A stretch of DNA of 64,000 nt from Candidatus Poribacteria bacterium. Lineage in GTDB: Bacteria; Poribacteria; WGA-4E; WGA-3G. The translations under genes were made by a program, and so were the position numbers. The notes under the pieces were generated by a model, which was given only the letters and a program-made list of their open reading frames with translations, was not told where the DNA came from and ran no database searches. The DNA lies in contig JAPOQK010000103.1 in NCBI GenBank assembly GCA_026710795.1, positions 21,660-85,659 on the forward strand, read 5' to 3'. Shown one piece after another: positions 17,226 through 26,462 of this stretch (positions within the stretch are counted from its first letter, which is position 1; each line of letters begins with the position of its first letter).

Positions 17226-18422
17226 ATGCATATACTCTGTGCAAACGTTGGAAGCACATCCTTCAAATATCAAATCATAGACATGAATACTACCACCTCC
17301 CTCGTCAAGGGAGGTATAGAACGTATCGGTAATTCTCCATCTGCATTCACTCATTCGGTACCGGGTAAGCCATCTCAAGAAGGTGAAATTGATGCACCAT
17401 CACACATTGACGCGATTGCTCACGCCATGCAACTCATTACAGATTCAGAGGTCGGTTGTCTAACAAACCTAAACCAATTGGATGGAGTTGGATTTAAAAC
17501 CATTCTTGCCAAAGGATATTGGCGTTCCGCTCGTATTACAGAAGATGTTATCGCAGCATTAGAGGCTTCAACACCCCTTGCCCCAATGCACAATCCATTC
17601 TATATTGCCTCAATCCGTGCCTTTCAGGATCTTCTTCCGAACACTCCACTCGTTGCAGTTTTTGAGACATGGTTTCATCAGACCATACCAGATTATGCCT
17701 ACGAATTCGGTGTGCCTCGATTCTGGGTAGAAAAGCATGGTATTCGTAAATACGGATTTCACGGTGCATCACACCGCTATATTTCAGAACGTGTTCCTCA
17801 GATACTTGGACGTGAATCATCAGAAGGACTTCGAATTATCTCCTGCCATCTTGGAGGAAGTTCCTCTATTTGTGCGATCAAAGACGGAGAATCTATTGAC
17901 ACATCTATGGGGGCATCGACTCAATACGGGATGATACAATCTACGCGTTGTGGCGACTTAGATGCTTTTGCCGTCTTATATATGATGGACAAAGAGGGAT
18001 TTTCTACAGATGAAATCAGACAGCAACTGATTGAAGATTCAGGCGTTAAAGGTATCTCTGGTACGAGTGGTGATATGCGGGATGTTGAAGCAGCGATTGA
18101 TGCTGGAAATGACAATGCTCGTTTAGCATTAGAAACCTATGTCTACGGTGTAAAGAAATATATCGGAGCTTATATTGCTGCACTTGGCGGTGTTGATGTC
18201 ATCGCTTTTGCAGGTGGAATCGGAGAGAAAAGTAAAACAACACGTGCACAGATCTGTGAAGGACTTGAATGGTGCGGCATCCATTTAGATGCAGATAAGA
18301 ATAATAACAATACAGGTGAAGCAGATCTCTCAACTGATAACAGTCGTACTAAAATACTTGTTGTATCTACAAATGAGGAACTCATCGTGTCTCGTGAAAC
18401 GGCGCGGGTCTTATCTGATTAA
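17226..18422 (+). CDS. Acetate/propionate kinase family protein
   Basis: This 398-residue protein has the ASKHA-fold acetate kinase layout and length: ANVGSTSFKYQ at the N-terminus, FETWFHQTIPDYAYEFGVP, RKYGFHGASHRYIS, DGESIDTSMG, and a C-terminal FAGGIGEKS. Acetate kinase interconverts acetyl phosphate and acetate with ATP. Two motifs differ from ordinary AckA: the first is NVGSTS rather than N-x-GSSS, and the phosphate-binding HLGNGAS is HLGGSSS. The substrate may therefore be another short acid, or activity may be changed. No phosphotransacetylase gene is near. The start follows a weak ribosome-binding site. Confidence 0.85.
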   Translation: MHILCANVGSTSFKYQIIDMNTTTSLVKGGIERIGNSPSAFTHSVPGKPSQEGEIDAPSHIDAIAHAMQLITDSEVGCLTNLNQLDGVGFKTILAKGYWRSARITEDVIAALEASTPLAPMHNPFYIASIRAFQDLLPNTPLVAVFETWFHQTIPDYAYEFGVPRFWVEKHGIRKYGFHGASHRYISERVPQILGRESSEGLRIISCHLGGSSSICAIKDGESIDTSMGASTQYGMIQSTRCGDLDAFAVLYMMDKEGFSTDEIRQQLIEDSGVKGISGTSGDMRDVEAAIDAGNDNARLALETYVYGVKKYIGAYIAALGGVDVIAFAGGIGEKSKTTRAQICEGLEWCGIHLDADKNNNNTGEADLSTDNSRTKILVVSTNEELIVSRETARVLSD

Positions 18423-18454
18423 GTACCATCAATATACCTGTAGTATAATGTACA

Positions 18455-19246
18455 CTACATCAAATACTCTCTTTCTCTAAAAATTCGTATAGCAAGCCAC
18501 ATTGCACCTACTGTTAGTACACAGATTATTAATAATGCCACCCATATGTTCGGTGGAGTATCACCTAACAAATCATTGAGCATATCCACCTTTAGTTTGA
18601 AATCGGGAAATAGAGTCATTAGGTAATGTGTTATACCGATCCTTTTGATACCTGTTGGCATTGAGGGAATTGAAGTGAGTCTTTCCCATCCTAACACGAA
18701 CAGCAATCCCCATAACACGGGATTCTTGAATCGAACGGATAGAAGCACAGCAAATGTACCGTAGGTTAGCAATCCTAACGACAACGATCCAGTATATATG
18801 AAACTCATTCCTAATACAGTCAGTCGTTCCTTTAGTTTCGGGTGCGTTTGTATAATACCTGTTAGTAGTAAATGAGATACGCTAATTAGAACTACTGCCC
18901 CAACTATGTATGCAGCGAATTTCGTAAGAAGAAGTAACGATTTCTGTATAGGTCTCATCTGTAGAAATGTCAACCCTCTACCATCAATCTCATCCGATAC
19001 AATCGCTGAACCGTAAAATATGGCGCACAAATTCGTCAAAAACCCGTAAAAAATAAATGTAAGATATGGAATAAAACTATTGACACCTGATGTGCTTCGG
19101 ACTGTGAACCGAAATATCACGGCGATGATAAGTGGTAGGAGACATCCAATCAACATTAGGAGTCCTCGTCGACCCCAGAATAACTGACGAAGTGTTAGTT
19201 TGAATAGGGCAAAATAGGAAGGAAACGAATTGGGAGTTGTAGACAT
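18455..19246 (-). CDS. ABC-2 type transporter permease
   Basis: This 263-residue membrane protein has about six hydrophobic segments (near residues 28-48, 65-85, 110-130, 150-172, 178-195 and 235-255). An amphipathic first segment with LTLRQLFWGRRG and the loop MRPIQKSLLLLTKF resemble ABC-2 permeases that pair with a DrrA/NatA-type ATPase. No ATPase gene is adjacent on either side; the upstream gene is a divergent amidohydrolase. It must use an ATPase encoded elsewhere, or the partner was lost. Substrate unknown. Transcription converges with the acetate-kinase-like gene, 32 bases apart. Confidence 0.75.
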   Translation of the reverse strand: MSTTPNSFPSYFALFKLTLRQLFWGRRGLLMLIGCLLPLIIAVIFRFTVRSTSGVNSFIPYLTFIFYGFLTNLCAIFYGSAIVSDEIDGRGLTFLQMRPIQKSLLLLTKFAAYIVGAVVLISVSHLLLTGIIQTHPKLKERLTVLGMSFIYTGSLSLGLLTYGTFAVLLSVRFKNPVLWGLLFVLGWERLTSIPSMPTGIKRIGITHYLMTLFPDFKLKVDMLNDLLGDTPPNIWVALLIICVLTVGAMWLAIRIFREREYLM

Positions 19247-19424
19247 TTATAAACCTTTGAATAGTTTAATTTTCATACATAATATAGTAACATGAAAATA
19301 TTGGATTTACAAATCTATGTACTAATGATAAAGGTATTTCTTTCAAATAATATCTTTGAGAACGCATTAATGTTTGGTATAATTCTAACATTAATTCATA
19401 ATATAGGAACTTGTAAGGGAAAAT

Positions 19425-20270
19425 ATGCTAAGAATCATTGACACACACCAACACCTATGGGATACATCCAACTTGGAATACCCTTGGTTAGATGGATTTG
19501 ATCTTCTCAGACAACAATATACGCCACAAGATTATCGCGATGCCATCTGTGATATAAACGTTGTCAAGTCGGTTCATGTAGAAGGGGATCCTGCTGAAAC
19601 ACATGTCGTACAAGAAGTGGAATGGTTAACGCAGATTGCGGAAACAGATGGTATGATTGGGGCAATTGCTGCCGCTGCTCCACTTGAAAAGCCAAACGTA
19701 GACGTTATCCTTGACCAACTTGCAGCATTTGACCTTGTTGTGGGAATACGTCGAATGGCATGGCATATCTCAGACAATAACTTCTACGCAAGTCGAGAAC
19801 TGATAAATGGCGTGAAATTGTTAGAGAAATATAATCTATCATTTGAACTTTGTGCTAAACACGATCAACTCCCTGCTGCAATTGAATTGGTAAAAGCCAC
19901 TCCTAATATCATTCATGCTGTCAACCACTGTGGGGGTCCAAATATAAAAGATAGAGAGTTTGAACCTTGGGCAAGCCACATGCGTACAATTGCGGGTTTT
20001 GATAATGTTCACTGCAAAGTTTCGGGTATAGTTACGTTGGCGAGTGAAAACTGGACAAGCGAGGAATTAAAGCCTTATATACGACATCTTGTGGATGTAT
20101 TCGGATTTGAACGACTGATGTTTGGTAGTGATTGGCCCGTATGTACTTTAGCCGCGGAATATCATGAGTGGTTATCTGCACTCCTCACAGTCGTTGATGA
20201 TGCATCAGATTCGGAGAAAGACCAATTTTTCTATCAGAATGCCTTGGAATTCTATAAGATTAGTGTGTAA
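19425..20270 (+). CDS. Amidohydrolase family 2 (COG3618-type lactonase-like)
   Basis: This 281-residue TIM-barrel amidohydrolase begins LRIIDTHQHLWDTSNLEYPW, with the His-x-His metal pair, and includes SVHVEGD, NHCGGP (metal His), CKVSGIV, and the closing FGSDWPVC with the catalytic Asp. This pattern is typical of the COG3618 group, which contains L-fuconolactone and L-rhamnono-lactone hydrolases and 2-pyrone-4,6-dicarboxylate hydrolases. The exact substrate cannot be read from sequence; sugar lactone is the likeliest. AAGGGA precedes the ATG. A hairpin overlapping the stop codon ends the gene. Confidence 0.88.
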   Translation: MLRIIDTHQHLWDTSNLEYPWLDGFDLLRQQYTPQDYRDAICDINVVKSVHVEGDPAETHVVQEVEWLTQIAETDGMIGAIAAAAPLEKPNVDVILDQLAAFDLVVGIRRMAWHISDNNFYASRELINGVKLLEKYNLSFELCAKHDQLPAAIELVKATPNIIHAVNHCGGPNIKDREFEPWASHMRTIAGFDNVHCKVSGIVTLASENWTSEELKPYIRHLVDVFGFERLMFGSDWPVCTLAAEYHEWLSALLTVVDDASDSEKDQFFYQNALEFYKISV

Positions 20271-20309
20271 GTTGGGTGAGTTTGTAAAACCCATAAATCC
20301 AACCTACAC
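20265..20309. terminator. Hairpin between convergent genes
   Basis: GTGTAAGTTGG (20265-20275) pairs with CCAACCTACAC (20299-20309) with one mismatch; TGGGT/ACCCA offers an alternative inner stem. It overlaps the amidohydrolase stop codon and faces the end of the PorV/SPOR gene, so it could serve both strands. The GTAGGTTGG-type core resembles dispersed repeats seen in many bacterial genomes. Confidence 0.5.
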
Positions 20310-20333
20310 ATTGATAAGCTAACAGCATGACTC

Positions 20334-22265
20334 TTATGGTCGAATCAGCACAGGTTCCACCCCTTGCGATTCTTGAATCTGCTGTATTAGGCTTGTAGCT
20401 TCTGAACGTTCAATGAAAGAACCTATTGTGACACGGTGCAATACATTTCCATTTATCGTAACATTATATATTTTTACCGTTTCATTTGGGTAGAGACGTT
20501 TCAAATTATCAGCCATCAAATTAGCATTTCGACGTTCACCAAACGATCCGACCATCAATGTTAACTTAGGTTGGTCATTTTCAACTTGAGCGGTGCTTGC
20601 TACAGATTCCCCACCGAATTGCATCTGTGCTTGCTGAACGGTCTGATTACCAGCAATATCATTTACAGTCAATTCAAATCGGTAGGTTGTTGTTGCAAGT
20701 TGTGGAACTTTTGACAAGACGATAGTCTCAGGTGGGGCATCTTTACCTTCACTCTCTTCAACTAAATTATCGTCTGCATCAAATATCTCAAGCTTCCAAT
20801 CGGCAATAACGTTTATGTCCCATGCCTTTACACCAACGCTTTTACTCCCTTTCTTGATAAATTCAAGTGTCGTTGGAATTAGGTCGACAATTACCTTTTT
20901 ACTTTGTCTAAGATATGCATTTCCTTTGGCATCAATGATATGTAACTGCAGAACATAATCTCCATCGTCTACTAAATTGCCATCTGTTCCTATTCCGTTC
21001 CAAACTATACCATCTGTAGGAGTACCTGTTCCTGATTTCTCCCAAACCTGTTCGGTATATGCGTCACTGAGTATTAATCTCCATTTATCATTTGGTCTTA
21101 CTATGAAATTGAATACGGTACTGTCAGCAACACCATCACCGTTCGGTGAAATGGCGGATTTGGTCAGTTGTAATTCTCTTGAAGTTCCATTAGAATCTGT
21201 ATTCGCTTCAAGAGTTTTTGGCATGAGGATAGTTGGTGTTATTGCAGCGGTATCTTCACGTTTTGTATCAATCTTAGATACAGAGGAAGTAGATGGTTGT
21301 TCAGCTGTAGGTTGTTTCTCGCTTCCACCCCAGCGCAATGTAGCAGTGATCCAATGCAAACTTTGATCTAAATCTCCTCCTCTAACATGTGCGTAATCTA
21401 ATTGTCCTGACGAATTCTGAAAACTAATACCCTGTGACCATTGACCTTGACTGAATTTAAAGGAATCAGTTAATGCGGTGTATCCTAAACGTATCCCGAT
21501 ATGATTGTTGATTAACCAACGTTCTGCACCAAAGTGTAATCGAAGCCTTTCTCCCCAAGTGGTATCATTCTGACCACGTATAGCGAAATCTGCAGATAAA
21601 AGAGTTGCACTATCCGGACGATATGTAGTACCAAAACGGGCGGCTAACGGTAAACTTTCAATCAACTCACCATTTTCCCGTATTCCGTTGCTCAACTCCG
21701 ATAAGTTAATTCCGAATGTCACAGAATCTCCAGCTGTTTCTAATGGAAAGGTGAATTGCATTCCCATATCTACACTCCAAAGAAAATTTGTCCTGCTTGG
21801 TGTGTTGTTTTGATAGTAGCGCAAATTTGCACCTGCTGAAGTCTGTTCATTTAATGACATCCCATAACCTAAAAGCACTATCTGTGTTGATTCACTGTTA
21901 CTGTTGTTCCAACCGTTGAACCAAGATGCTAATGAGAGATTTCCCACATTTTTATTCGTCAACCCAAGGGAATAGGGACTTGCTGCCAAAGAAAATGCTT
22001 GATCCGGTCCTGACGGTTCTCCCGAAAATGGTATCCCACCCATGTTCACTTCTAATCCGTTCATAAATCCAAGTGAAGATGGATTCCACAGAAATCCGTT
22101 GTTTGCGGAGGGACCCGCGGTAAAGGCACTTCCCATACCAACTGCCCTTGCACTTGCCCCGACAAAGATATCACGATGATCTATTCCTGATGATCCTTCT
22201 GTAATCATCACATTTCCCAACATTAACACTACGAAACAAATTATAACGAGTGTTTTAATTCTCAT
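20334..22265 (-). CDS. PorV/PorQ-like outer-membrane protein with FlgD-like Ig and SPOR domains
   Basis: This 643-residue protein has a signal peptide (first ~24 residues), then HRDIFVGASARAVGMGSAFT and NNGFLWNPSSLGFMNG, the opening motif of PorV/PorQ/UPF0164-type beta-barrels. The barrel spans to about residue 315. Residues 365-555 hold FlgD-like Ig folds (SPNGDGVADSTVFNF, VWNGIGTDGNLVDDGDYVLQL). The last 75 residues form a SPOR domain (LTLMVGSFGERRNANLMADN), which binds denuded peptidoglycan. The architecture would link outer membrane to cell wall. It is preceded by GGAG eight bases before its ATG. Confidence 0.85.
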   Translation of the reverse strand: MRIKTLVIICFVVLMLGNVMITEGSSGIDHRDIFVGASARAVGMGSAFTAGPSANNGFLWNPSSLGFMNGLEVNMGGIPFSGEPSGPDQAFSLAASPYSLGLTNKNVGNLSLASWFNGWNNSNSESTQIVLLGYGMSLNEQTSAGANLRYYQNNTPSRTNFLWSVDMGMQFTFPLETAGDSVTFGINLSELSNGIRENGELIESLPLAARFGTTYRPDSATLLSADFAIRGQNDTTWGERLRLHFGAERWLINNHIGIRLGYTALTDSFKFSQGQWSQGISFQNSSGQLDYAHVRGGDLDQSLHWITATLRWGGSEKQPTAEQPSTSSVSKIDTKREDTAAITPTILMPKTLEANTDSNGTSRELQLTKSAISPNGDGVADSTVFNFIVRPNDKWRLILSDAYTEQVWEKSGTGTPTDGIVWNGIGTDGNLVDDGDYVLQLHIIDAKGNAYLRQSKKVIVDLIPTTLEFIKKGSKSVGVKAWDINVIADWKLEIFDADDNLVEESEGKDAPPETIVLSKVPQLATTTYRFELTVNDIAGNQTVQQAQMQFGGESVASTAQVENDQPKLTLMVGSFGERRNANLMADNLKRLYPNETVKIYNVTINGNVLHRVTIGSFIERSEATSLIQQIQESQGVEPVLIRP

Positions 22266-22694
22266 TTTTTACTCCATTTTTACTTTTAATATTATTTAGG
22301 TATTACTTCATCACTAATTTTAACGCTTTAACCGTAAGTATGGGTACAATGTAATAGAACGGAATAGTGTTTAATTGTCTCGAATCACATTTATTGAAGG
22401 GCTTCCAAACTCAATTCACACACTAATAGAATAATGTAAAACTTTAGAGTCAATCCTAACTATATTTGTCATAAATAAGCCGCAAACCCAGCACTGATAC
22501 AGGTCTATAGCTTTATAGTAAAATAATCAATATTGCGATTGACTCTAAAAACTCTAAAGTTCGACATTATTGAACCATTCTTATGAAAAGTTGACTTACT
22601 GATATTTCAATAGGAATTTGTCTTCTCAAACTGAATAACCCACGAAATCTGTTTCGCATAAATCCGTGATTCTGAAAATGTTGAATCGCGACAA
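22266..22694. other. Intergenic region with nested inverted repeats
   Basis: This 430-base region between divergent genes has no convincing reading frame. TTTAGAGTCAATC (22443-22455) and GATTGACTCTAAA (22537-22549) are a perfect 13-base inverted repeat, and AACTTTAGAGT (22440-22450) also pairs with ACTCTAAAGTT (22551-22561). The promoters for both flanking genes must lie here, but no strong hexamer pair was found. Confidence 0.5.
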
Positions 22695-23036
22695 TTGAAT
22701 GCCTCTGAAATTCTCTTGCTCAATGGTGCTATATATGAGAAAATATGCCAATACATTTACCAATTGGAGAACAATATGGAAAAAATTCGTGAACTGGCAA
22801 CGCTGTTAGAATCAGGGATAACAGATTATGACGATCAGTTGAAAACATTACAATCGGAACGTCTAAAATATATTCGATTAACTATGACGGATGGTTTCGG
22901 TACTGAAGAGGGAGCATCCAAGGAGTCGTGGCTATTACATCTGAAACAAGTCGAAGATTCATTAGGACTCAGACTAAAAGCACTCAGACAAGCCGTTCAA
23001 GATTTCGCAGACTCTTTTCCGAAGCAAGAGACATAA
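22695..23036 (+). CDS. Small coiled-coil protein of unknown function
   Basis: A 113-residue frame from TTG at 22695 encodes a charged, mostly helical protein with heptad-like spacing (NNMEKIRELATLLESG, DDQLKTLQSERLKY, LHLKQVEDSLGLRLKALRQA). No family was recognised. An ATG at 22773 is an alternative start giving 87 residues. It ends three bases before the large TPR/FG-GAP gene, so it is probably the first gene of that operon; whether it is a cytoplasmic or membrane-associated partner is unknown. Confidence 0.55.
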   Translation: MNASEILLLNGAIYEKICQYIYQLENNMEKIRELATLLESGITDYDDQLKTLQSERLKYIRLTMTDGFGTEEGASKESWLLHLKQVEDSLGLRLKALRQAVQDFADSFPKQET

Positions 23037-23039
23037 TCA

Positions 23040-26000
23040 ATGAAAAAATCTCGATCATTCCAATCTGCCAATTTCTATTATTTACTCATCACCCTTATTC
23101 AATTCTTAGTTGTATTGAATGTAATTGCTCAGGAAACCGATAGCGACAGAATAATTAGCGAGGCAATACGACAACAGAATTTGGGTTTAGCGTATCTTGA
23201 AGAATCCCAACCATTAAAAGCAGTAACAGCATTTACAAAACTCATTGAACTTGTACCCGATGAGGGAATTGGATATGGAAATCTTGCTGTCGCTCACCTT
23301 CGGTTACGACAACCAGACATTGCAGAAGAATGGGTTAACCGTGGAATTGAAAATGTTCCGATGGATAGCCAACTATATTTTATATTATCTGAGGTATATC
23401 AGATTAAAGGGGAAACCATAAAGGCGATAGAATCCTTGAAAAAGGCAGTGCGGTTAGCACCTGAGGAATTGGAATCCCGGTATAAACTTGTTCGTCATTA
23501 CCTCGGACAGCGGAACAATCCAGAAGCACAGCAAGACGCAGTTCTACACTTACAGGAACTATATAACCGAACACCTGTAAATGTTGTGATATTAATGAAA
23601 TTGACACAAGCACTCATCGGACAAGAAAGGCTTAGGGATGCAGGGAAACTATGTCAAGAGTTGCTTATTTTGTTAGGAGATACCGATCCAGAGAAGTTGA
23701 CATATCTAACTCAAGGAATAGATGCAATAAAGAATGATGACCAAGTGTTAGCCTCACGAAATCTACGTATTTTTGAGAACCTGCATCGTGCAAGCCCGCG
23801 CTATCAGCAAGGTATTGGTGAGTTGGTCACTAATATCCTTGGACATCCTATAGAATCGTTTCGTCGAGGATTCAAAGCACGAATTTCAGCAAAGTTGAGT
23901 CCACCAATCAAGGTAGAATTTGTTGATGGCACTGAACAATTGGGACTTCAAAAAGTAATAAGTGAATCCAAAGAAGAAAGATCCGTTTTATTGTTTGATT
24001 ACGACAATGATGGAATGTTGGATATTTTTACAACATCGCCTGCGACACTGCTTAGAAACGTAGATGGCAAATATGTTATTGACATTCACCTTCCAATCAA
24101 CTTAGGACAACAGTCTCATAATCCAAACACTGTTTCCTATGCTGATATGAAAAAAGATGGAATACAAGATATCTTATTTGATGTACTATTACCTATAGAT
24201 TATGATCATGACGGTGACCTCGATCTACTTACCAATAAATCAGGAATGACATTGTATCGGAATAATGGGGATGGTGAGTTAACAGATGTAAGCGAGCAAG
24301 CTTTCACTTTTCCAGATAAAGAAGAGGATACACTTGGTGACCCTATAGAAGCACTCGCAGCAGATTTTGATGACGATGGCGATATTGATATATTTACTAT
24401 ACATGCCGATATGGGGTGTTCACTCTTCGATAATCTACGTCAAGGGAAGTTTCGGGTGGTAACCAACAAAATTGGGATTCCTCAAAATATTCGCTACACA
24501 TCGGTTACTAAAGGAGATTATGATAATGATGGAGACATTGACCTATTCTTAGCATCATTAAATGGTATTCATCTATACCGGAATAGAGGAGATGCAACAT
24601 TTGTTATTGATGTGCGTTCACAACAATTATTAGATAAAAAATTTGACGATTTATCCCCCAAATTGAGAAGTCTTGATTATGACAACGATGGATTTCTTGA
24701 CTTATGGATTATCAGCAGATTAGGTTTGTTATTTTATAGAAATGACGGGATAGGTCGTTTCACCGAAGTCAGTGATATTATAAACACTACTCAACAGGTT
24801 GAAAATGGCATTGCAGGAGATGTTGGTGACTATGACAATGATGGTGATTTAGATCTGTTCTATATCAATGACAAAGGAAAACTCCGTGCATTACAAAATA
24901 ACGGAGGAAATCAAAATAATTGGATACAGGTGCGTTTGGAAGGAATTACATCAGGCAACAACAAAGTCAATAGAGATGGAATAGGTTCAAAACTTGAGTT
25001 GAAAGTCAGTGATTTATATCAAATGACATATGTGTCTGAACAAGTATCCCATTTCGGGTTAGGTGCATTTGAAGCTGCGGATGTTGTGCGAGTTGTTTGG
25101 ACCAATGGTGTCCCACAGAATGTGATCGAACCAAAGTCAAAGCAGCGGATTCTGGAAAAACAGGTATTGAAAGGTTCATGTCCATTTCTATATGTTTATA
25201 ATGGTGAAAAATATGAATTTGTAACCGATCTGCTTTGGCGTGCTCCACTGGGTCTCATCACTTCTATGGGATTTGTCGCACCAGATGAGACTAAAGATTT
25301 CGTAAAGATCTCTGCAGAGCAGATGCGTCCTAAAGATGGAAAATATTCTATACAGATAACTGAGGAATTATGGGAAACCGCCTATTTTGATATGGTCAAA
25401 CTTATTGCAGTTGACCATCCTAAGGATATGGATATATATGTAGATGAACAGTATATACCTCCACCTTTTGCAGAATTCAAGATATACGGTGTATCAGAGA
25501 AACGACATCCGATATCTGTGTTGAACCATAAAGGTAAGGATGTTACTGCTGCACTAAAAACCCCTGACTACCACTACGCTATTGAACATGTTCCAGGACC
25601 TTACCAAGGTGTTGTAGAACACCATGCTATTATTCTTGATCTTGGTGATATTCCAGATAACCGACCAACTACGCTTTACCTTAACGGTTGGATTTTTCCG
25701 ACCGATACCAGCATCAATGTCGCCATATCACAAAATCCTGACATTAATCCGAGTTTTCCTTCTGTTTCCGTGAAGGATAAAACTGGAAACTGGAAAACAG
25801 TCATTGATATGATAGGTATTCCTGCTGGTAAAAACAAAACTATCACTATTGATTTGACGGGTAAGTTTTTATCTGAAGAAAAACAGGTCCGTATTGCATC
25901 TAATATGCAAATCTATTGGGATGCTGCCTTTTTCACAATTGGAGAGCAGGATGTTCCCATGGTAATCACAGAATTGACACCAGACAGTTCAGATCTGCAC

Positions 26001-26462
26001 TACAGAGGTTTTTCAGAGATGTATCGTCCGAATACACATGCCCCGCATCTATTTGACTACCAAAAAGTTACGAAAGATGGTCAGTGGCGTGATCTTGAAG
26101 GATTTTACACACGGTACGGTGATGTCAATCCTTTGTTGCAAACAATAGATGATATGTATGTGATCCTCAACGCAGGAGATGAAATCACGGTTGACTTTGA
26201 TGCCTCTCGACTACCACAACTCAAATCAGGATGGAAGCGAGACTTTATTCTATTTAGTGATGGATGGGACAAAGATGGTGATATTAATACACTCACATCA
26301 CAAACAGTCGAACCTTTACCTTTTCACGGTATGTCTGAATACCCATACCCAGAAACAGAAAATTATCCTAATGACGAAGCACATCAACGCTATCGCCTTA
26401 AATACAACACACGACGTGTTACACATCAACTACCACCATTGTCAAAGAAAGATAATCATTGA
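23040..26462 (+). CDS. Exported TPR / FG-GAP (VCBS) / ASPIC-UnbV protein
   Basis: This 1140-residue protein has a signal peptide (residues 1-30, ending IAQ). TPR repeats follow to about 220 (QQNLGLAYLEESQPLKAVTAF and others). From about 310 to 620 there are FG-GAP/VCBS calcium-binding repeats, each with a D-x-D-x-D-G-x-x-D loop: DYDNDGMLDIF, DYDHDGDLDLL, DFDDDGDIDIF, DYDNDGDIDLF, DYDNDGFLDLW, DYDNDGDLDLF. Residues about 635-705 form an ASPIC/UnbV domain (GIGSKLELKVSDLYQ, HFGLGAFEAADVVRV). The remaining 430 residues (FVTDLLWRAPLG onward) form an unclassified C-terminal region. CRTAC1-like proteins of this type are extracellular and their function is unclear. Confidence 0.87.
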   Translation: MKKSRSFQSANFYYLLITLIQFLVVLNVIAQETDSDRIISEAIRQQNLGLAYLEESQPLKAVTAFTKLIELVPDEGIGYGNLAVAHLRLRQPDIAEEWVNRGIENVPMDSQLYFILSEVYQIKGETIKAIESLKKAVRLAPEELESRYKLVRHYLGQRNNPEAQQDAVLHLQELYNRTPVNVVILMKLTQALIGQERLRDAGKLCQELLILLGDTDPEKLTYLTQGIDAIKNDDQVLASRNLRIFENLHRASPRYQQGIGELVTNILGHPIESFRRGFKARISAKLSPPIKVEFVDGTEQLGLQKVISESKEERSVLLFDYDNDGMLDIFTTSPATLLRNVDGKYVIDIHLPINLGQQSHNPNTVSYADMKKDGIQDILFDVLLPIDYDHDGDLDLLTNKSGMTLYRNNGDGELTDVSEQAFTFPDKEEDTLGDPIEALAADFDDDGDIDIFTIHADMGCSLFDNLRQGKFRVVTNKIGIPQNIRYTSVTKGDYDNDGDIDLFLASLNGIHLYRNRGDATFVIDVRSQQLLDKKFDDLSPKLRSLDYDNDGFLDLWIISRLGLLFYRNDGIGRFTEVSDIINTTQQVENGIAGDVGDYDNDGDLDLFYINDKGKLRALQNNGGNQNNWIQVRLEGITSGNNKVNRDGIGSKLELKVSDLYQMTYVSEQVSHFGLGAFEAADVVRVVWTNGVPQNVIEPKSKQRILEKQVLKGSCPFLYVYNGEKYEFVTDLLWRAPLGLITSMGFVAPDETKDFVKISAEQMRPKDGKYSIQITEELWETAYFDMVKLIAVDHPKDMDIYVDEQYIPPPFAEFKIYGVSEKRHPISVLNHKGKDVTAALKTPDYHYAIEHVPGPYQGVVEHHAIILDLGDIPDNRPTTLYLNGWIFPTDTSINVAISQNPDINPSFPSVSVKDKTGNWKTVIDMIGIPAGKNKTITIDLTGKFLSEEKQVRIASNMQIYWDAAFFTIGEQDVPMVITELTPDSSDLHYRGFSEMYRPNTHAPHLFDYQKVTKDGQWRDLEGFYTRYGDVNPLLQTIDDMYVILNAGDEITVDFDASRLPQLKSGWKRDFILFSDGWDKDGDINTLTSQTVEPLPFHGMSEYPYPETENYPNDEAHQRYRLKYNTRRVTHQLPPLSKKDNH

